Source: Pseudomonadales bacterium
GTDB lineage: Bacteria > Pseudomonadota > Gammaproteobacteria > Pseudomonadales > UBA7239
Assembly: GCA_028280345.1 (NCBI GenBank)
Contig: JANQLY010000023.1
Coordinates: 124,001-188,000, forward strand
Direction: 5' to 3'
Length of the DNA: 64,000 nt
Shown: one piece after another, positions 35,989 to 46,285 of the stretch
How positions within the stretch are numbered: position 1 is the first letter of the stretch
Layout: every line of letters begins with the position of its first letter
Notes under the pieces: model-generated
The model's database searches: none
The model's input: only the letters and a program-made list of their open reading frames with translations
Told to the model about the DNA's origin: nothing
Made by a program: the position numbers and the translations under genes

Positions 35989-37314
35989 ATGTCTCAATAC
36001 AATCGTGCTGAAGAAATCGCTCGTCTCGAAAAAGACTGGGCAGAAAACCCACGCTGGAAAGGTGTCAAACGCGGCTATAGCGCTGAAGACGTCGTTCGTC
36101 TGCGCGGCTCCCTGAAAGTTGAAAACACGCTGGCCAAACAAGGCGCTGAAAAGCTCTGGCAACTGGTCAACGGCGACGCCAAAAAAGGTTATGTTAACTG
36201 TCTTGGCGCACTGACTGGTGGTCAGGCCATGCAACAGGTTAAAGCCGGTATCGAAGCAATCTACCTGTCTGGCTGGCAGGTTGCAGCGGATAACAACACA
36301 TCCATGACCATGTACCCCGACCAATCTCTGTACGCCGTCAACTCGGTTCCGACTGTCGTACAGCGCATCAACAATGCATTCCGTCGCGCGGATCAAATTC
36401 AGTGGCAAAAAGACATTAATGAAGGTGACGAAGGTTACGTTGACTACTTTGCCCCGATCGTCGCTGATGCTGAAGCCGGTTTCGGCGGCGTACTTAACGC
36501 TTACGAACTGATGAAAGGCATGATTGAAGCAGGCGCCGCAGGCGTGCACTTCGAAGACCAGCTCGCTTCCGTGAAAAAATGCGGTCACATGGGTGGCAAG
36601 GTCCTGGTTCCCACCAGCGAAGCCGTACAAAAGCTGGTTGCCGCACGCCTCGCTGCTGACGTTGCCGACGTACCGACTATCGTACTGGCACGTACCGATG
36701 CCAACGCTGCCGACCTGCTCACTTCTGATTGCGACGAACGCGACAAGGCATTCTGTACTGGCGAGCGCACTGCAGAAGGTTTCTACCGCACTAAAGCCGG
36801 TATTGACCAGGCAATTGATCGTGGCCTTTCCTATGCACCTTATGCCGATCTACTGTGGTGTGAAACTGCCACTCCGGATCTTGACGAAGCGAAGAAATTT
36901 GCCGACGCAATTCGCAAGGAATACCCGGATCAACTGCTCGCCTACAACTGCTCTCCGTCTTTCAACTGGAAGAAAAACCTCGACGATGCGACTATCGCGA
37001 AATTCCAGCAGGAGTTGAGCAACATGGGCTACAAGTATCAGTTCATCACTCTCGCAGGTATTCACAACATGTGGTACAACATGTTCGATCTCGCGCACAA
37101 CTACGCGCAAGGTGAAGGCATGAAGCACTACGTAGAAATGGTTCAGGAGCCGGAATTCGCAGCAGCCAAACGCGGCTACTCTTTCGTTGCTCACCAACAG
37201 GAAGTGGGTACCGGTTACTTCGACGATATGACTACCGTGATTCAGGGTGGCCAGTCTTCTGTAACTGCACTGACCGGTTCTACCGAAGAAGAGCAATTCA
37301 GCACGGGTTCATAA
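35989..37314 (+). CDS. aceA: Isocitrate lyase
   Basis: 441 residues from ATG 35989 with GAGG nine bases before; an upstream in-frame extension lacks conservation. It splits isocitrate into glyoxylate and succinate in the glyoxylate shunt, allowing growth on acetate and fatty acids. The catalytic motif is [13 protein letters not shown] with the active Cys. [10 protein letters not shown]-type substrate segment ([12 protein letters not shown]), [10 protein letters not shown] and the C-terminal [16 protein letters not shown] are also family-specific. Malate synthase is not nearby. A strong terminator follows. Confidence 0.97.
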   Translation: MSQYNRAEEIARLEKDWAENPRWKGVKRGYSAEDVVRLRGSLKVENTLAKQGAEKLWQLVNGDAKKGYVNCLGALTGGQAMQQVKAGIEAIYLSGWQVAADNNTSMTMYPDQSLYAVNSVPTVVQRINNAFRRADQIQWQKDINEGDEGYVDYFAPIVADAEAGFGGVLNAYELMKGMIEAGAAGVHFEDQLASVKKCGHMGGKVLVPTSEAVQKLVAARLAADVADVPTIVLARTDANAADLLTSDCDERDKAFCTGERTAEGFYRTKAGIDQAIDRGLSYAPYADLLWCETATPDLDEAKKFADAIRKEYPDQLLAYNCSPSFNWKKNLDDATIAKFQQELSNMGYKYQFITLAGIHNMWYNMFDLAHNYAQGEGMKHYVEMVQEPEFAAAKRGYSFVAHQQEVGTGYFDDMTTVIQGGQSSVTALTGSTEEEQFSTGS

Positions 37315-37333
37315 ACCACTACTGCATTGCTGC

Positions 37334-37363
37334 AAAAAAGGCCACTTTCGAGTGGCCTTTTTT
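37334..37363 (+). terminator. Rho-independent terminator of aceA
   Basis: A perfect 13-bp stem, AAAAAAGGCCACT against AGTGGCCTTTTTT, with the very stable TTCG tetraloop, starting 19 bases after the aceA stop. The U-run is part of the right stem. Confidence 0.93.
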
Positions 37364-37455
37364 ATGCCCTTTTCCCAACCAGGAGTTTCACATAGAACTG
37401 GATTTGTTTACACTTTGCTGCATCTGAATATGATGCGCAGGAAAGGATTACGGCA

Positions 37456-37833
37456 ATGCCAATAGAGAATATATGGATGGATCGACGCACCGTACACCAA
37501 AAATATACGGGCACTGTAACGATCGAGCAGCTTTATGAAAACACTGTTCATCTTCAAGGTCACCCTGACGCTGATGATATTCGCTATATCATCAGTGACT
37601 GGCTGGACGTAGAGCATATCGATATTGATCCGGAAGAAATTCAGAAACTCGCTGCTATTAATACCGGAGCCGCCATCACCAATCCGAATATTGAAATCGC
37701 TTATGTAATGAACGATGAAAGTGCTCAGGCACTTGCACAGTTATTCCATCTTGATATTCAGGCTGGCGAATGGCAGGTAACTTTTTTCAACAGTGTTGCT
37801 GAAGCCGAACAGGCCATAAAAAAGCAATCCTGA
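37456..37833 (+). CDS. Unrecognised small acidic protein
   Basis: 125 residues with no signal or membrane helix. Mixed alpha/beta pattern: VTIEQLYENTVHLQGHPDAD, RYIISDWLDVEHIDI, NIEIAYVMNDESAQALAQLF and WQVTFFNSVAEAEQAI. The alternation of strand and helix resembles STAS/SpoIIAA-like proteins that respond to partners, but I cannot assign it. An AGGA box lies 9 bases before ATG 37456. It stands 16 bp ahead of the phosphopantetheinyl transferase gene, on the same strand. Confidence 0.72.
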   Translation: MPIENIWMDRRTVHQKYTGTVTIEQLYENTVHLQGHPDADDIRYIISDWLDVEHIDIDPEEIQKLAAINTGAAITNPNIEIAYVMNDESAQALAQLFHLDIQAGEWQVTFFNSVAEAEQAIKKQS

Positions 37834-37849
37834 CAATTGACAACACGGC

Positions 37850-38554
37850 ATGAGAGAACTTTCACCATCTTCTATTCTTTGCTGGACAGACTGCAAGCAC
37901 TACCACTCCAACGCTATGCCTTCACAACGACTTGAGTCTCGTCTTGGCAAACAACTACTAACTTCTGCATTGGAAACGTTTTATCAGCTAGAGCCACACC
38001 AATTAATACTAAAACGTACCGCTAACGGCAAACCTTTTCTAAAATACCATCCCGATATTGCCTGTAGCATTACCCACAGCCACGGCCGCGTCGCCAGCGT
38101 CCAGGGACCTGTCGCCGCACTCGGCATCGATATGGAGTACATGCAGCGTTCCAATAATGTTGACGCAGTAGCGAAGCGCTATTTTCACCCACAGGAAGTT
38201 GCCGCGCTGCAAGACAACACATTATCTACTGCACAACGCAAATTACATTTCTTTTGTCTTTGGACTCTGAAGGAAGCCACCATCAAGGCTCTGGGCAAAA
38301 CCGTTAACAGTGCCACCCTCTGCAATATCGCGTTTTCACTCAATGGATCACAAATTAATCCGCTATTCACGCTACCGGCCAACCGGCGCTGGTCTTTTTT
38401 GACACTGCAACTTGATGACGACTATGTTGTTAGTCTGGTCACAGCACAGCGCTGCTATCTGCCCCGGTCTTTAGCCACACGACAGTTTTTCACTGAGGAC
38501 TGTCGGCGTTTTGGTGCCAGACCGCTACAAGCATTGTTTTATGGCAGCCAATAA
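37850..38554 (+). CDS. 4'-phosphopantetheinyl transferase (Sfp/AcpT-like)
   Basis: 234 residues. It moves the phosphopantetheine arm of coenzyme A onto acyl- or peptidyl-carrier proteins. Family signatures: ITHSHGRVASV, the metal-binding LGIDMEYM (Asp and Glu) and FCLWTLKEATIKALGK with the WxxKEA motif. Residues LKRTANGKPFL match the N-terminal conserved part. Two-domain Sfp-type length. No polyketide or non-ribosomal peptide cluster is visible in the window; the target may be a fatty acid or secondary metabolite carrier elsewhere. Confidence 0.92.
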   Translation: MRELSPSSILCWTDCKHYHSNAMPSQRLESRLGKQLLTSALETFYQLEPHQLILKRTANGKPFLKYHPDIACSITHSHGRVASVQGPVAALGIDMEYMQRSNNVDAVAKRYFHPQEVAALQDNTLSTAQRKLHFFCLWTLKEATIKALGKTVNSATLCNIAFSLNGSQINPLFTLPANRRWSFLTLQLDDDYVVSLVTAQRCYLPRSLATRQFFTEDCRRFGARPLQALFYGSQ

Positions 38555-38585
38555 AAAAGGCAGGTGATTAACACCCGCCTTTTTT
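38553..38585. terminator. Bidirectional terminator between the PPTase and MaoC genes
   Basis: AAAAAAGGCAGGTG pairs with CACCCGCCTTTTTT (one mismatch) around an ATTAA loop. Both strands have an A-run before and a T-run after the stem, so it can stop the convergent PPTase and MaoC transcripts. Confidence 0.9.
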
Positions 38586-38605
38586 ACTGAACCCAATTTA
38601 TCAGC

Positions 38606-39073
38606 TTACATATACATAAACATCAGCTCATAAACCACAGCCGGGCGATCCTGACCCACCACATTGATGTGGTTTTCCAGAGTCACACAGGTTTGTCCTT
38701 TCGGCGTTGTTTCAACCGACTTCACACGAGCACGGGTATGTAACTTGCTACCCACCGGTACCGCACCGGTAAAACGCAACTTGTTGGAACCGTAGTTAAG
38801 CATGTTGTTAAAGCCTGTCACTTCCCAATTCTGCTCAGTACGCATTTTCGGTAACAGGACAAGAGTCAGAAAACCATGGGCAATGGTAGTACCAAATGGG
38901 CTGGATTCCTTGCACTGCTCCGGATCAGTGTGCATCCAGTAATTATCGCCGGTCATTTCTGCGAATTGATTGATCAACTCCTGGGTCACCTCAATCTCCT
39001 CGCTCCAGGGGCCGAATTCCTCAGAAACCAGCTCCTGCATGCCGTCGACGTCGTTGAATTGATACTGCTTCAT
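38606..39073 (-). CDS. MaoC-family dehydratase/hydratase
   Basis: 155 residues, single hotdog domain. The hydratase-2 signature is present: FAEMTGDNYWMHTDPEQC with the catalytic Asp and His, then GTTIAHGFLTLVLLPKM. This is the NodN/MaoC form acting on enoyl-CoA thioesters. ATG 39073. Convergent with the PPTase, divergent from the thiolase gene with a 240-bp shared control region. Likely works on an acyl-CoA intermediate processed by the thiolase and SDR next door. Confidence 0.93.
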   Translation of the reverse strand: MKQYQFNDVDGMQELVSEEFGPWSEEIEVTQELINQFAEMTGDNYWMHTDPEQCKESSPFGTTIAHGFLTLVLLPKMRTEQNWEVTGFNNMLNYGSNKLRFTGAVPVGSKLHTRARVKSVETTPKGQTCVTLENHINVVGQDRPAVVYELMFMYM

Positions 39074-39092
39074 GGTAGGTAATCTCCTAAGT

Positions 39093-39104
39093 AATCACGT
39101 GATT
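39093..39104. promoter_or_regulatory. Perfect palindrome upstream of maoC
   Basis: AATCACGTGATT, 12 bases, perfectly symmetric, 20 bases upstream of the MaoC start codon in the divergent MaoC/thiolase region. A TetR-type repressor site is plausible for acyl-CoA genes, but no regulator gene is adjacent and a chance palindrome cannot be excluded. Confidence 0.35.
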
Positions 39105-39226
39105 GGCATACGCCTAAAATAGCGGTCGGCTATGGTAATCGCCCCTCCTGTCTTTGTATAGGGTATTAGTCTGCCATAGGTCCGGCTCCTGATTTTACGT
39201 TAGATTCAGGGGTAATTTGCCAATAG

Positions 39227-40486
<1,260 letters not shown>

Positions 40487-40488
40487 TT

Positions 40489-40612
40489 TTTGTAGCTATT
40501 GCACTTGGAGGTTCTTTGTCAAAAACCGTTTCGCAATGCTCAGGTATTTACTATACATTCCGCTTGCTCAACGGCTTTTTCCTCGAACCTCCTGCGCTCA
40601 TAACGCTACAAC
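40489..40612. repeat. Imperfect long palindrome between the thiolase and SDR genes
   Basis: Two ~41-base arms share TTGTAGC, GGAGGTTC and AAAAA.CCGTT in inverted order, with a core rich in GCTC repeats (40531-40570). The arms run 40489-40529 and 40571-40612. The layout is that of an interspersed palindromic element of the REP/ERIC type. It begins only three bases after the thiolase stop and could also end transcription or process RNA. No second copy was found in the window. Confidence 0.7.
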
Positions 40613-40673
40613 TTACTGCCAGCTTCATATTTAGACAAATTTAAAGTTTTTAATTTATTAGAGAGGTTTTATT

Positions 40674-41582
40674 ATGGGAGATCTAACCGATAAAGTTGCG
40701 ATCATTACCGGTGCCGGCCGTGGCCTCGGTCGCGAAGAAGCACTGCAACTGGCTTCCCAGGGTGCAAAGATTGTCATTAACGACATCAACCTGCCTGATG
40801 CTGAAGAAGCAGCCAACGCTACCGTTGAAGAAATCAAAGCCGCTGGCGGCGATGCGATCGCAGTATTCGGTGACTGTGCCGATACTGCAGATTCTGAAAA
40901 ACTGTTCCAGACTGCGATCGATACTTATGGCGATGTAAACATTATGGTTAACAACGCAGGCTTCTGTCGTGACAAAACCATTTTTGGTATGAGCGACGAA
41001 GAATTCGATTCGGTTGTTCGCGTGCATTTGCGCGGTCACTTCGTCAACATGCGTAACGCTACAAAATACTGGCGTGAAAAAGCCAAAACCGGTGAGCAGG
41101 TTTACGCTCGCCTGATCAGCACGTCTTCTGAAGCGATGCTGTTTTGCTCCCCTGGCCAGCCGAACTACGCCGCCGCCAAAGCCGGTATTACTGCCATGAC
41201 GCTCGGCACTGCGCAACTGATGATCAAATACGGCATTACCTGCAACGTGATTATGCCGCGAGCGCGTACTGATATGACCAACCAGGGTCCGACCGCAGCC
41301 ATGTTCCAGGCACCGGAAGAAGGTTTTGATCTGTGGAACCCGGAAAATGTTGCGCCACTTGTGGGCTACCTGAGTTCACCGGAAGCAGCCAATATTTCCG
41401 GTGAAGTGTTTGTTGTCTGGGGTGGCCGTGTCAATATCGTACAACGCCCGACACTGGACAAGTTTTACGATAACCCGGAAGGTGGCAAGTGGAGTCTTGA
41501 AAGTTTGCACAACAGCCTCGGCGATTACTTTAACGATGATCACACACCGGTTGTTGACGGCTTCTCTGTTCCACCGCAGTAA
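40674..41582 (+). CDS. Short-chain dehydrogenase/reductase (hydroxyacyl-CoA dehydrogenase-like)
   Basis: 302 residues. Classical SDR: cofactor loop ITGAGRGLG (11-19), NNAG (93-96), catalytic Ser in LISTSS (147-152), Y165 and K169 in NYAAAKAG. D37/I38 in INDIN suggest NAD preference. The C-terminal extension after residue 245 (about 55 residues) is longer than plain SDRs and like the domain following the SDR part of multifunctional enzyme type 2 proteins. Probable 3-hydroxyacyl-CoA dehydrogenase acting before the thiolase. A terminator closes the transcript. Confidence 0.9.
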   Translation: MGDLTDKVAIITGAGRGLGREEALQLASQGAKIVINDINLPDAEEAANATVEEIKAAGGDAIAVFGDCADTADSEKLFQTAIDTYGDVNIMVNNAGFCRDKTIFGMSDEEFDSVVRVHLRGHFVNMRNATKYWREKAKTGEQVYARLISTSSEAMLFCSPGQPNYAAAKAGITAMTLGTAQLMIKYGITCNVIMPRARTDMTNQGPTAAMFQAPEEGFDLWNPENVAPLVGYLSSPEAANISGEVFVVWGGRVNIVQRPTLDKFYDNPEGGKWSLESLHNSLGDYFNDDHTPVVDGFSVPPQ

Positions 41583-41616
41583 TAGCCAATAGAAAAAGCA
41601 TGCATTCAATTGCATT

Positions 41617-41642
41617 AAAAGGGTGCTACGGCACCCTTTTTT
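41617..41642 (+). terminator. Rho-independent terminator after the SDR gene
   Basis: AAAAGGGTGC-TACG-GCACCCTTTTTT: a 10-bp stem with a 4-base loop and a T-run, 34 bases after the SDR stop. Confidence 0.92.
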
Positions 41643-41691
41643 ATTGCTGACCGTTTATTTGGAACAACTTTTGTAAGCGAGTGTAATAACC

Positions 41692-42378
41692 ATGAGCTCA
41701 GATAGAAACCGTGAAGCCTTGCCGATAAACTCCATGACCGATGGCGACTCCCATCGTGTCGCCGACGCCTTGCGCCAGCTTAATCACACACTGGTTGCAA
41801 AGAATATTCCCAACGACAAAGTCAGGCAGTTTGCCGAGCAACTCGAAGCACTCGCCACAGAATTTGCTGCGCTTACAGACGAGGAACGACCGCGGGATTT
41901 TGGTCAAATTGAGAGTGATGAAGAAAGCGCTGCGGGTACCGGCTATGAATACGGTGCGGGCAACGCCCTGTCCTATCGTCCGGTGAGCGGCAAGTGCAAT
42001 ACTCTCGCACCTCCGGTTAAATACTTCAAAGGTGATGATGGCTTATCCGCAGAAGTAACATTTGGTCCAGCCTACGAAGGCCCACCCGGACTCGTACACG
42101 GCGGTTATATTGCTGCCTGTATGGATGAAGTATTCGGTATCGCAATGACTCATTCCGGCCTTGATGTACCGTGTATGACCGGCACACTGAAAGTTATCTA
42201 CCGCGCTCCGGTTCCTCTTAATCAGACGCTTACGTATAAAGCCTGGCTAAAAGAGGAAGAAGGTCGCAAGGTTTTTATGCAGTGTGTGCTCACCGATCCA
42301 CAGGGCAATATGCTTTGCGAAGGTGAAACGATATTTTTAAAAATTGATCCCGACCTGTACGCTTCGTTCAGCGGCTAG
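41692..42378 (+). CDS. PaaI-type hotdog thioesterase
   Basis: 228 residues. An N-terminal helical part (residues 1-85) unlike the core precedes a hotdog domain (about 85-220). The core has VTFGPAYEGPPGLVHGGYIAACMDEVFGIA, in which the Gly-rich HGG loop and Asp/Glu are the thioesterase active site, and TGTLKVIYRAPVPLNQTLTYK. It hydrolyses acyl-CoA thioesters and probably relieves CoA build-up for the neighbouring beta-oxidation-like genes. ATG 41692. Confidence 0.9.
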   Translation: MSSDRNREALPINSMTDGDSHRVADALRQLNHTLVAKNIPNDKVRQFAEQLEALATEFAALTDEERPRDFGQIESDEESAAGTGYEYGAGNALSYRPVSGKCNTLAPPVKYFKGDDGLSAEVTFGPAYEGPPGLVHGGYIAACMDEVFGIAMTHSGLDVPCMTGTLKVIYRAPVPLNQTLTYKAWLKEEEGRKVFMQCVLTDPQGNMLCEGETIFLKIDPDLYASFSG

Positions 42379-42417
42379 AGCTAAGCCATTACGTGCCCGA
42401 TAATGTAGACGAATAAT

Positions 42418-44640
42418 CTAGCTCAGTGGTGACTTTACCAGGCTAAACGTTTCGCAAAGCAACTCCTCCCTGCGAGATGAACTGCCCACCATCACCGTAT
42501 ACTTTCCTATATCGTTAACCCAGGCTTTCTGTTCGCTGTCATAACGCTGTAAATCTTCGGCACTGATTTCAAACGACAGTACTGTATCCTCACCAGCTTC
42601 AAGACTCACTTTGCGAAATCCGCGCAGTAATTTTTCCGGACGCTCAATACCATTACTTTGCACTACCTCGTCAAAACCAATATAAAGCTGTACAACTTCA
42701 CTGCCAGCACGTTCACCACTATTTTTTAGTTGCACACCAACCGTAAGCACATCACCTACAGCGATTTCATCGCCATCAATACTGAGCATCATATAATCGA
42801 ACTGTGTATAACCAAGCCCATGACCAAACGCATACGCTGGCTCCACTGCTGTTTTATCCAAATGGGTATAGCCATGGTAATAACCGTAATCAATAGACTC
42901 GGCAAAGGCACTAAACGGCACCAGATCATCCGCCTTGTGTGGCACACTAAATGGCAAACGTCCGGAAGGGTTCACGTCACCGAACAGAATACGTGCAAAT
43001 GCATTTCCCCCTTCCATACCCGGATACCAAGCCATCAGAATCGCCTCGACATTCGTATCCCACTCCGAAGTGACAATCGCGCTGCCACCGATCATCGCTA
43101 CTATCGTGTTTGGACTGACCTCGGCAGTTTGCCGAATCAGCACTTCCTCTGTCTCGTGCAGGGACAGGCTACTGCGGTCACCACCAATCGCGACTTTTTG
43201 CTTACCCTGTCCCGGTGGCTTTTGATTGGACGCGAGGTTTTCTCCCTCATCGTCATGCCGATAACCTACAACTAACAAGGTAATGTCGGCATCCATGGCC
43301 ACTCGGTTTGCCTCAGCAACATTTTTCCCATCGTGAAAAATAATACGCGTCCCGCTGGCCTGGTCTTCTACATAGCGTTGTAAACCAGCCAATAACGTCA
43401 CGACCTCCGGCGGTGAAACACGGCTACTACCGTGATCCCCAAGATTTTCAACCACAGCCAGTTCCCCGATGAATGCGATGGTTTGCTCCCGGGTTACATC
43501 CAGCGGCAGCAGCTGCTCATTTTTTAATAACACCATACTTTGCTCAGCCACTTCACGCGCCAGATGTCGATGTTCATCACACGCCAACAAATGCTCACTG
43601 TAATCCTGCGGATCGGTACGCGAGATAAAATCCAGCTTGGTACGCAAAACACGCCGGGTATTGCGCTCAATCAACGCTTCATCCACCTCACCCTGCTTTA
43701 GTGCACTGTGCAGCTTTCCACCCAGGTATTTGTTATAGGGCATCTCGACATCCATACCGGCAACAACCGGTTTAACCGGATGGCGCACCCCCCATAACCA
43801 ATCAGAGGTGACAAAACCTTCAAACCCCCACTGCTCACGCAGCACATCATTTAGTAGATATTCGCTGTGACCGCAGTATTCTCCATTCAACTGGTTATAG
43901 GCACTCATAATTGAAGCTACACCGGCATCAACACATCTTTTAAAATGTGGAAAATAAACTTCCTGCAAAGTTCGTTCATCAACTTTCACATCAATATAAA
44001 AACGCGAATTTTCAATACTATTTACAGCAAAGTGTTTGGCGCAGGCCATCACATTGTGTTGCTGAACCGCCTGCAACAACGCCACACCAAACTCACCCAT
44101 TAAATGAGGATCTTCTCCGTAACACTCCTGGGCACGCCCCCAGGCCGGATGGCGCAACAAATTAATACACAGGCCACCAAAATAATTCGCCCCCGAAGCA
44201 CGCACTTCCTTGCCAATCGCATCACCAACCCGGCGTTCCAATGCCACATCCCAGCTCGCTGCTCTGGCCATTGCGACAGGAAAGCACGTCGCCTGGCCTA
44301 TCACGACACCGCGCGGGCCATCGGAAAATGAAAATGGCGGAATCTGCAAGCGGGAATTTCGACCGGCATAGGTATTCGGAAAGCGACCCAGCAATAGCAC
44401 ATTGATGCCGAGCCGAACCAAAAACAGCGCCCCGCCATCACCAGACAACTGCGCCACTTTTTCTTTCAAGGTCATCTGGCTTAACAGCTCATCTGCCCAG
44501 CTATCAGGTGTACCCTCACCGTTTTGACGCCTTTTTAACCAAGGCCAGGCATCGGCATCTATCGGGTATTTGGGCCAATGGCAGGTATAGACATAGAGAG
44601 CGAGTAGTAGTGCAAGTAACGCAATCAGTAGCCAGACCAT
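42418..44640 (-). CDS. Glycoside hydrolase family 3 beta-glucosidase-like enzyme, membrane-anchored
   Basis: 740 residues. A single N-terminal helix (residues 2-20) looks like an uncleaved anchor. GH3 N-domain (about 50-320) with nucleophile D280 in FVTSDWLWG; GH3 C-domain (about 375-590) with WYPGMEGG and the AIVTSEWDTNVEAIL segment. A fibronectin-III-like C-terminal domain (about 640-720) holds GSEVVQLYIGF and EKLLRGFRKVSLEAGE. It is expected to release beta-linked glucose or related sugars, periplasmic side. Not near sugar transporters. ATG 44640. Confidence 0.93.
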   Translation of the reverse strand: MVWLLIALLALLLALYVYTCHWPKYPIDADAWPWLKRRQNGEGTPDSWADELLSQMTLKEKVAQLSGDGGALFLVRLGINVLLLGRFPNTYAGRNSRLQIPPFSFSDGPRGVVIGQATCFPVAMARAASWDVALERRVGDAIGKEVRASGANYFGGLCINLLRHPAWGRAQECYGEDPHLMGEFGVALLQAVQQHNVMACAKHFAVNSIENSRFYIDVKVDERTLQEVYFPHFKRCVDAGVASIMSAYNQLNGEYCGHSEYLLNDVLREQWGFEGFVTSDWLWGVRHPVKPVVAGMDVEMPYNKYLGGKLHSALKQGEVDEALIERNTRRVLRTKLDFISRTDPQDYSEHLLACDEHRHLAREVAEQSMVLLKNEQLLPLDVTREQTIAFIGELAVVENLGDHGSSRVSPPEVVTLLAGLQRYVEDQASGTRIIFHDGKNVAEANRVAMDADITLLVVGYRHDDEGENLASNQKPPGQGKQKVAIGGDRSSLSLHETEEVLIRQTAEVSPNTIVAMIGGSAIVTSEWDTNVEAILMAWYPGMEGGNAFARILFGDVNPSGRLPFSVPHKADDLVPFSAFAESIDYGYYHGYTHLDKTAVEPAYAFGHGLGYTQFDYMMLSIDGDEIAVGDVLTVGVQLKNSGERAGSEVVQLYIGFDEVVQSNGIERPEKLLRGFRKVSLEAGEDTVLSFEISAEDLQRYDSEQKAWVNDIGKYTVMVGSSSRREELLCETFSLVKSPLS

Positions 44641-44830
44641 GTTTTATTTCCCCACTCACTATTATATGCAGTATTCTGCTCAAGACCTGCCCGAGGCCTG
44701 CTTTAAACCCGGATCACTACTGGCGGTACATTGTACTCGCCATAGAAAAACAGTTAACATACCGAAGTTCTCTGCAACAGACAATCCGCCTTCCATATAT
44801 CACCATGAATAATTACTACGAATAATTGCT

Positions 44831-45406
44831 ATGAATAACATCGTAAATAACGCTTTTCGCTGTATTGCATCCGGACTAATGCTTATCGCTGTTAGCGCCT
44901 GCACTGTAGGGATGGGTTCCGCGCCACAGAATGCAGATGAGTTTCGCGCTGCGGTTGAAGAAGGTATGTCACGCTTTGAAAAAACCACCTACATTGTACA
45001 AGAGGACTTTTCAGCGGTTTATAACACACTCGAAGCTGACGTCACCCGTTGCCTCAATGCAAGGAAAGAGATTTCTGTACGCGACCGCTACGGTTCCTCG
45101 AGTGAGTACACACAGTACACAGCTAACATAGAAAAAACCTCTGGCAGCACCGGGATAATTACTGTACAGCATGATGAACGGGAAGGCAGTGGCCCGAAGA
45201 TGCCAACCGACGGCTATTATGAACTACTTGTGGATATTCAGGCCGAATCCGACGGGCGCACACGTCTGGTCTTTTATGCTCCGACCCGCGGCTATGACGA
45301 CATCATCCACACTGTGGTTCACTGGGCCAAAGACGAAAATGACGCCTGCCCGGGCATTGGCCGCGATGATGCCATCACAATCTACAATGATGGCAGCACA
45401 CCCTGA
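44831..45406 (+). CDS. Unrecognised lipoprotein
   Basis: 191 residues. Signal II-type start: MNNIVNNAFRCIASGLMLIAV ends at a lipobox VSAC with Cys24. The mature protein has alternating strands and helices, RVRDRY-like charged segments, and two further Cys (in VTRCLNA and DACPGIG) that could form a disulfide. Not recognised. It lies in the 190-bp-flanked space between GH3 (divergent) and the amidotransferase gene, on the plus strand. Confidence 0.78.
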   Translation: MNNIVNNAFRCIASGLMLIAVSACTVGMGSAPQNADEFRAAVEEGMSRFEKTTYIVQEDFSAVYNTLEADVTRCLNARKEISVRDRYGSSSEYTQYTANIEKTSGSTGIITVQHDEREGSGPKMPTDGYYELLVDIQAESDGRTRLVFYAPTRGYDDIIHTVVHWAKDENDACPGIGRDDAITIYNDGSTP

Positions 45407-45464
45407 TAACTATTGCTCGCACCAAAGATAGCTACGCTATACGAAATGACGATGTAGAATAACC

Positions 45465-46163
45465 ATGCGAATCCACTATTTGCAACACGCCTCATTTGAA
45501 GGCATCAACAGCCTCAGACCCTGGATCGACGCCCAGGGCCACAGCCTTACGGGCACCGAATTGTTTAGTGGCGAAACACTACCGGAACTCGACAGTTTCG
45601 ACTGGCTAATCATTATGGGCGGCCCAATGAGCGTTCACGACGAGACTAAACATCCCTGGCTTATTCCTGAAAAAGCCTTTATTCGAGCGGCAATTGAAAC
45701 TGGGAAAATCGTACTTGGTATCTGCCTTGGTGCCCAGCTAATTGCCAACGTACTCGGTGCCGATGTGCGCAAGAACGCACACCGGGAAATCGGCTGGTTC
45801 CCGATTCAACGCGATCCGGCTATCGACAATACAGAATTAGCCACCATTTTTCCGCAAACCCTCGACGTATTTCACTGGCACGGTGACACTTTTGATATTC
45901 CCGAAGGCTCCCTGCCGATTGCCTCCAGTGAAGCCTGCGCCAATCAGGGCTTTATTCTTGGCAATCGCGTAATCGGCCTGCAATGTCACCCTGAAGCCAC
46001 ACCGGAATTTGCCGAACATCTGCTGAAGAACTGCCGCGACGAACTGGATGGCACGCGCTATGTACAGAACGACAAGGAAATTCTTGCCCCTGTAGCGCAA
46101 TTCAAAGCTGCCAACCTGGTCATGCAAGCACTGCTTGATTACCTTTCCCGAGTCTCTGGATAG
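45465..46163 (+). CDS. Class I glutamine amidotransferase-like protein (GMP synthase-type)
   Basis: 232 residues, a solitary GATase domain. MGGPMSVHDE-containing N-terminal part, nucleophile C87 in LGICLGAQLIAN, and the His/Glu pair H175 and E177 in GLQCHPEATPEF complete the triad. Stand-alone proteins of this group (YfeJ-like) hydrolyse glutamine or act on gamma-glutamyl compounds; the acceptor is unknown. ATG 45465. Not paired with a synthase domain gene here. Confidence 0.88.
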   Translation: MRIHYLQHASFEGINSLRPWIDAQGHSLTGTELFSGETLPELDSFDWLIIMGGPMSVHDETKHPWLIPEKAFIRAAIETGKIVLGICLGAQLIANVLGADVRKNAHREIGWFPIQRDPAIDNTELATIFPQTLDVFHWHGDTFDIPEGSLPIASSEACANQGFILGNRVIGLQCHPEATPEFAEHLLKNCRDELDGTRYVQNDKEILAPVAQFKAANLVMQALLDYLSRVSG

Positions 46164-46285
46164 CACCTGTTTTTTAAAAGAGCTATCCCTGAAAAACCTC
46201 GAACAGCATGACTTCGCTCAACATATACTACTTCAAATAATGTAGGCTTCTTCGCCTTGTTTTTTCACTGATTCGGTACCTGAAA

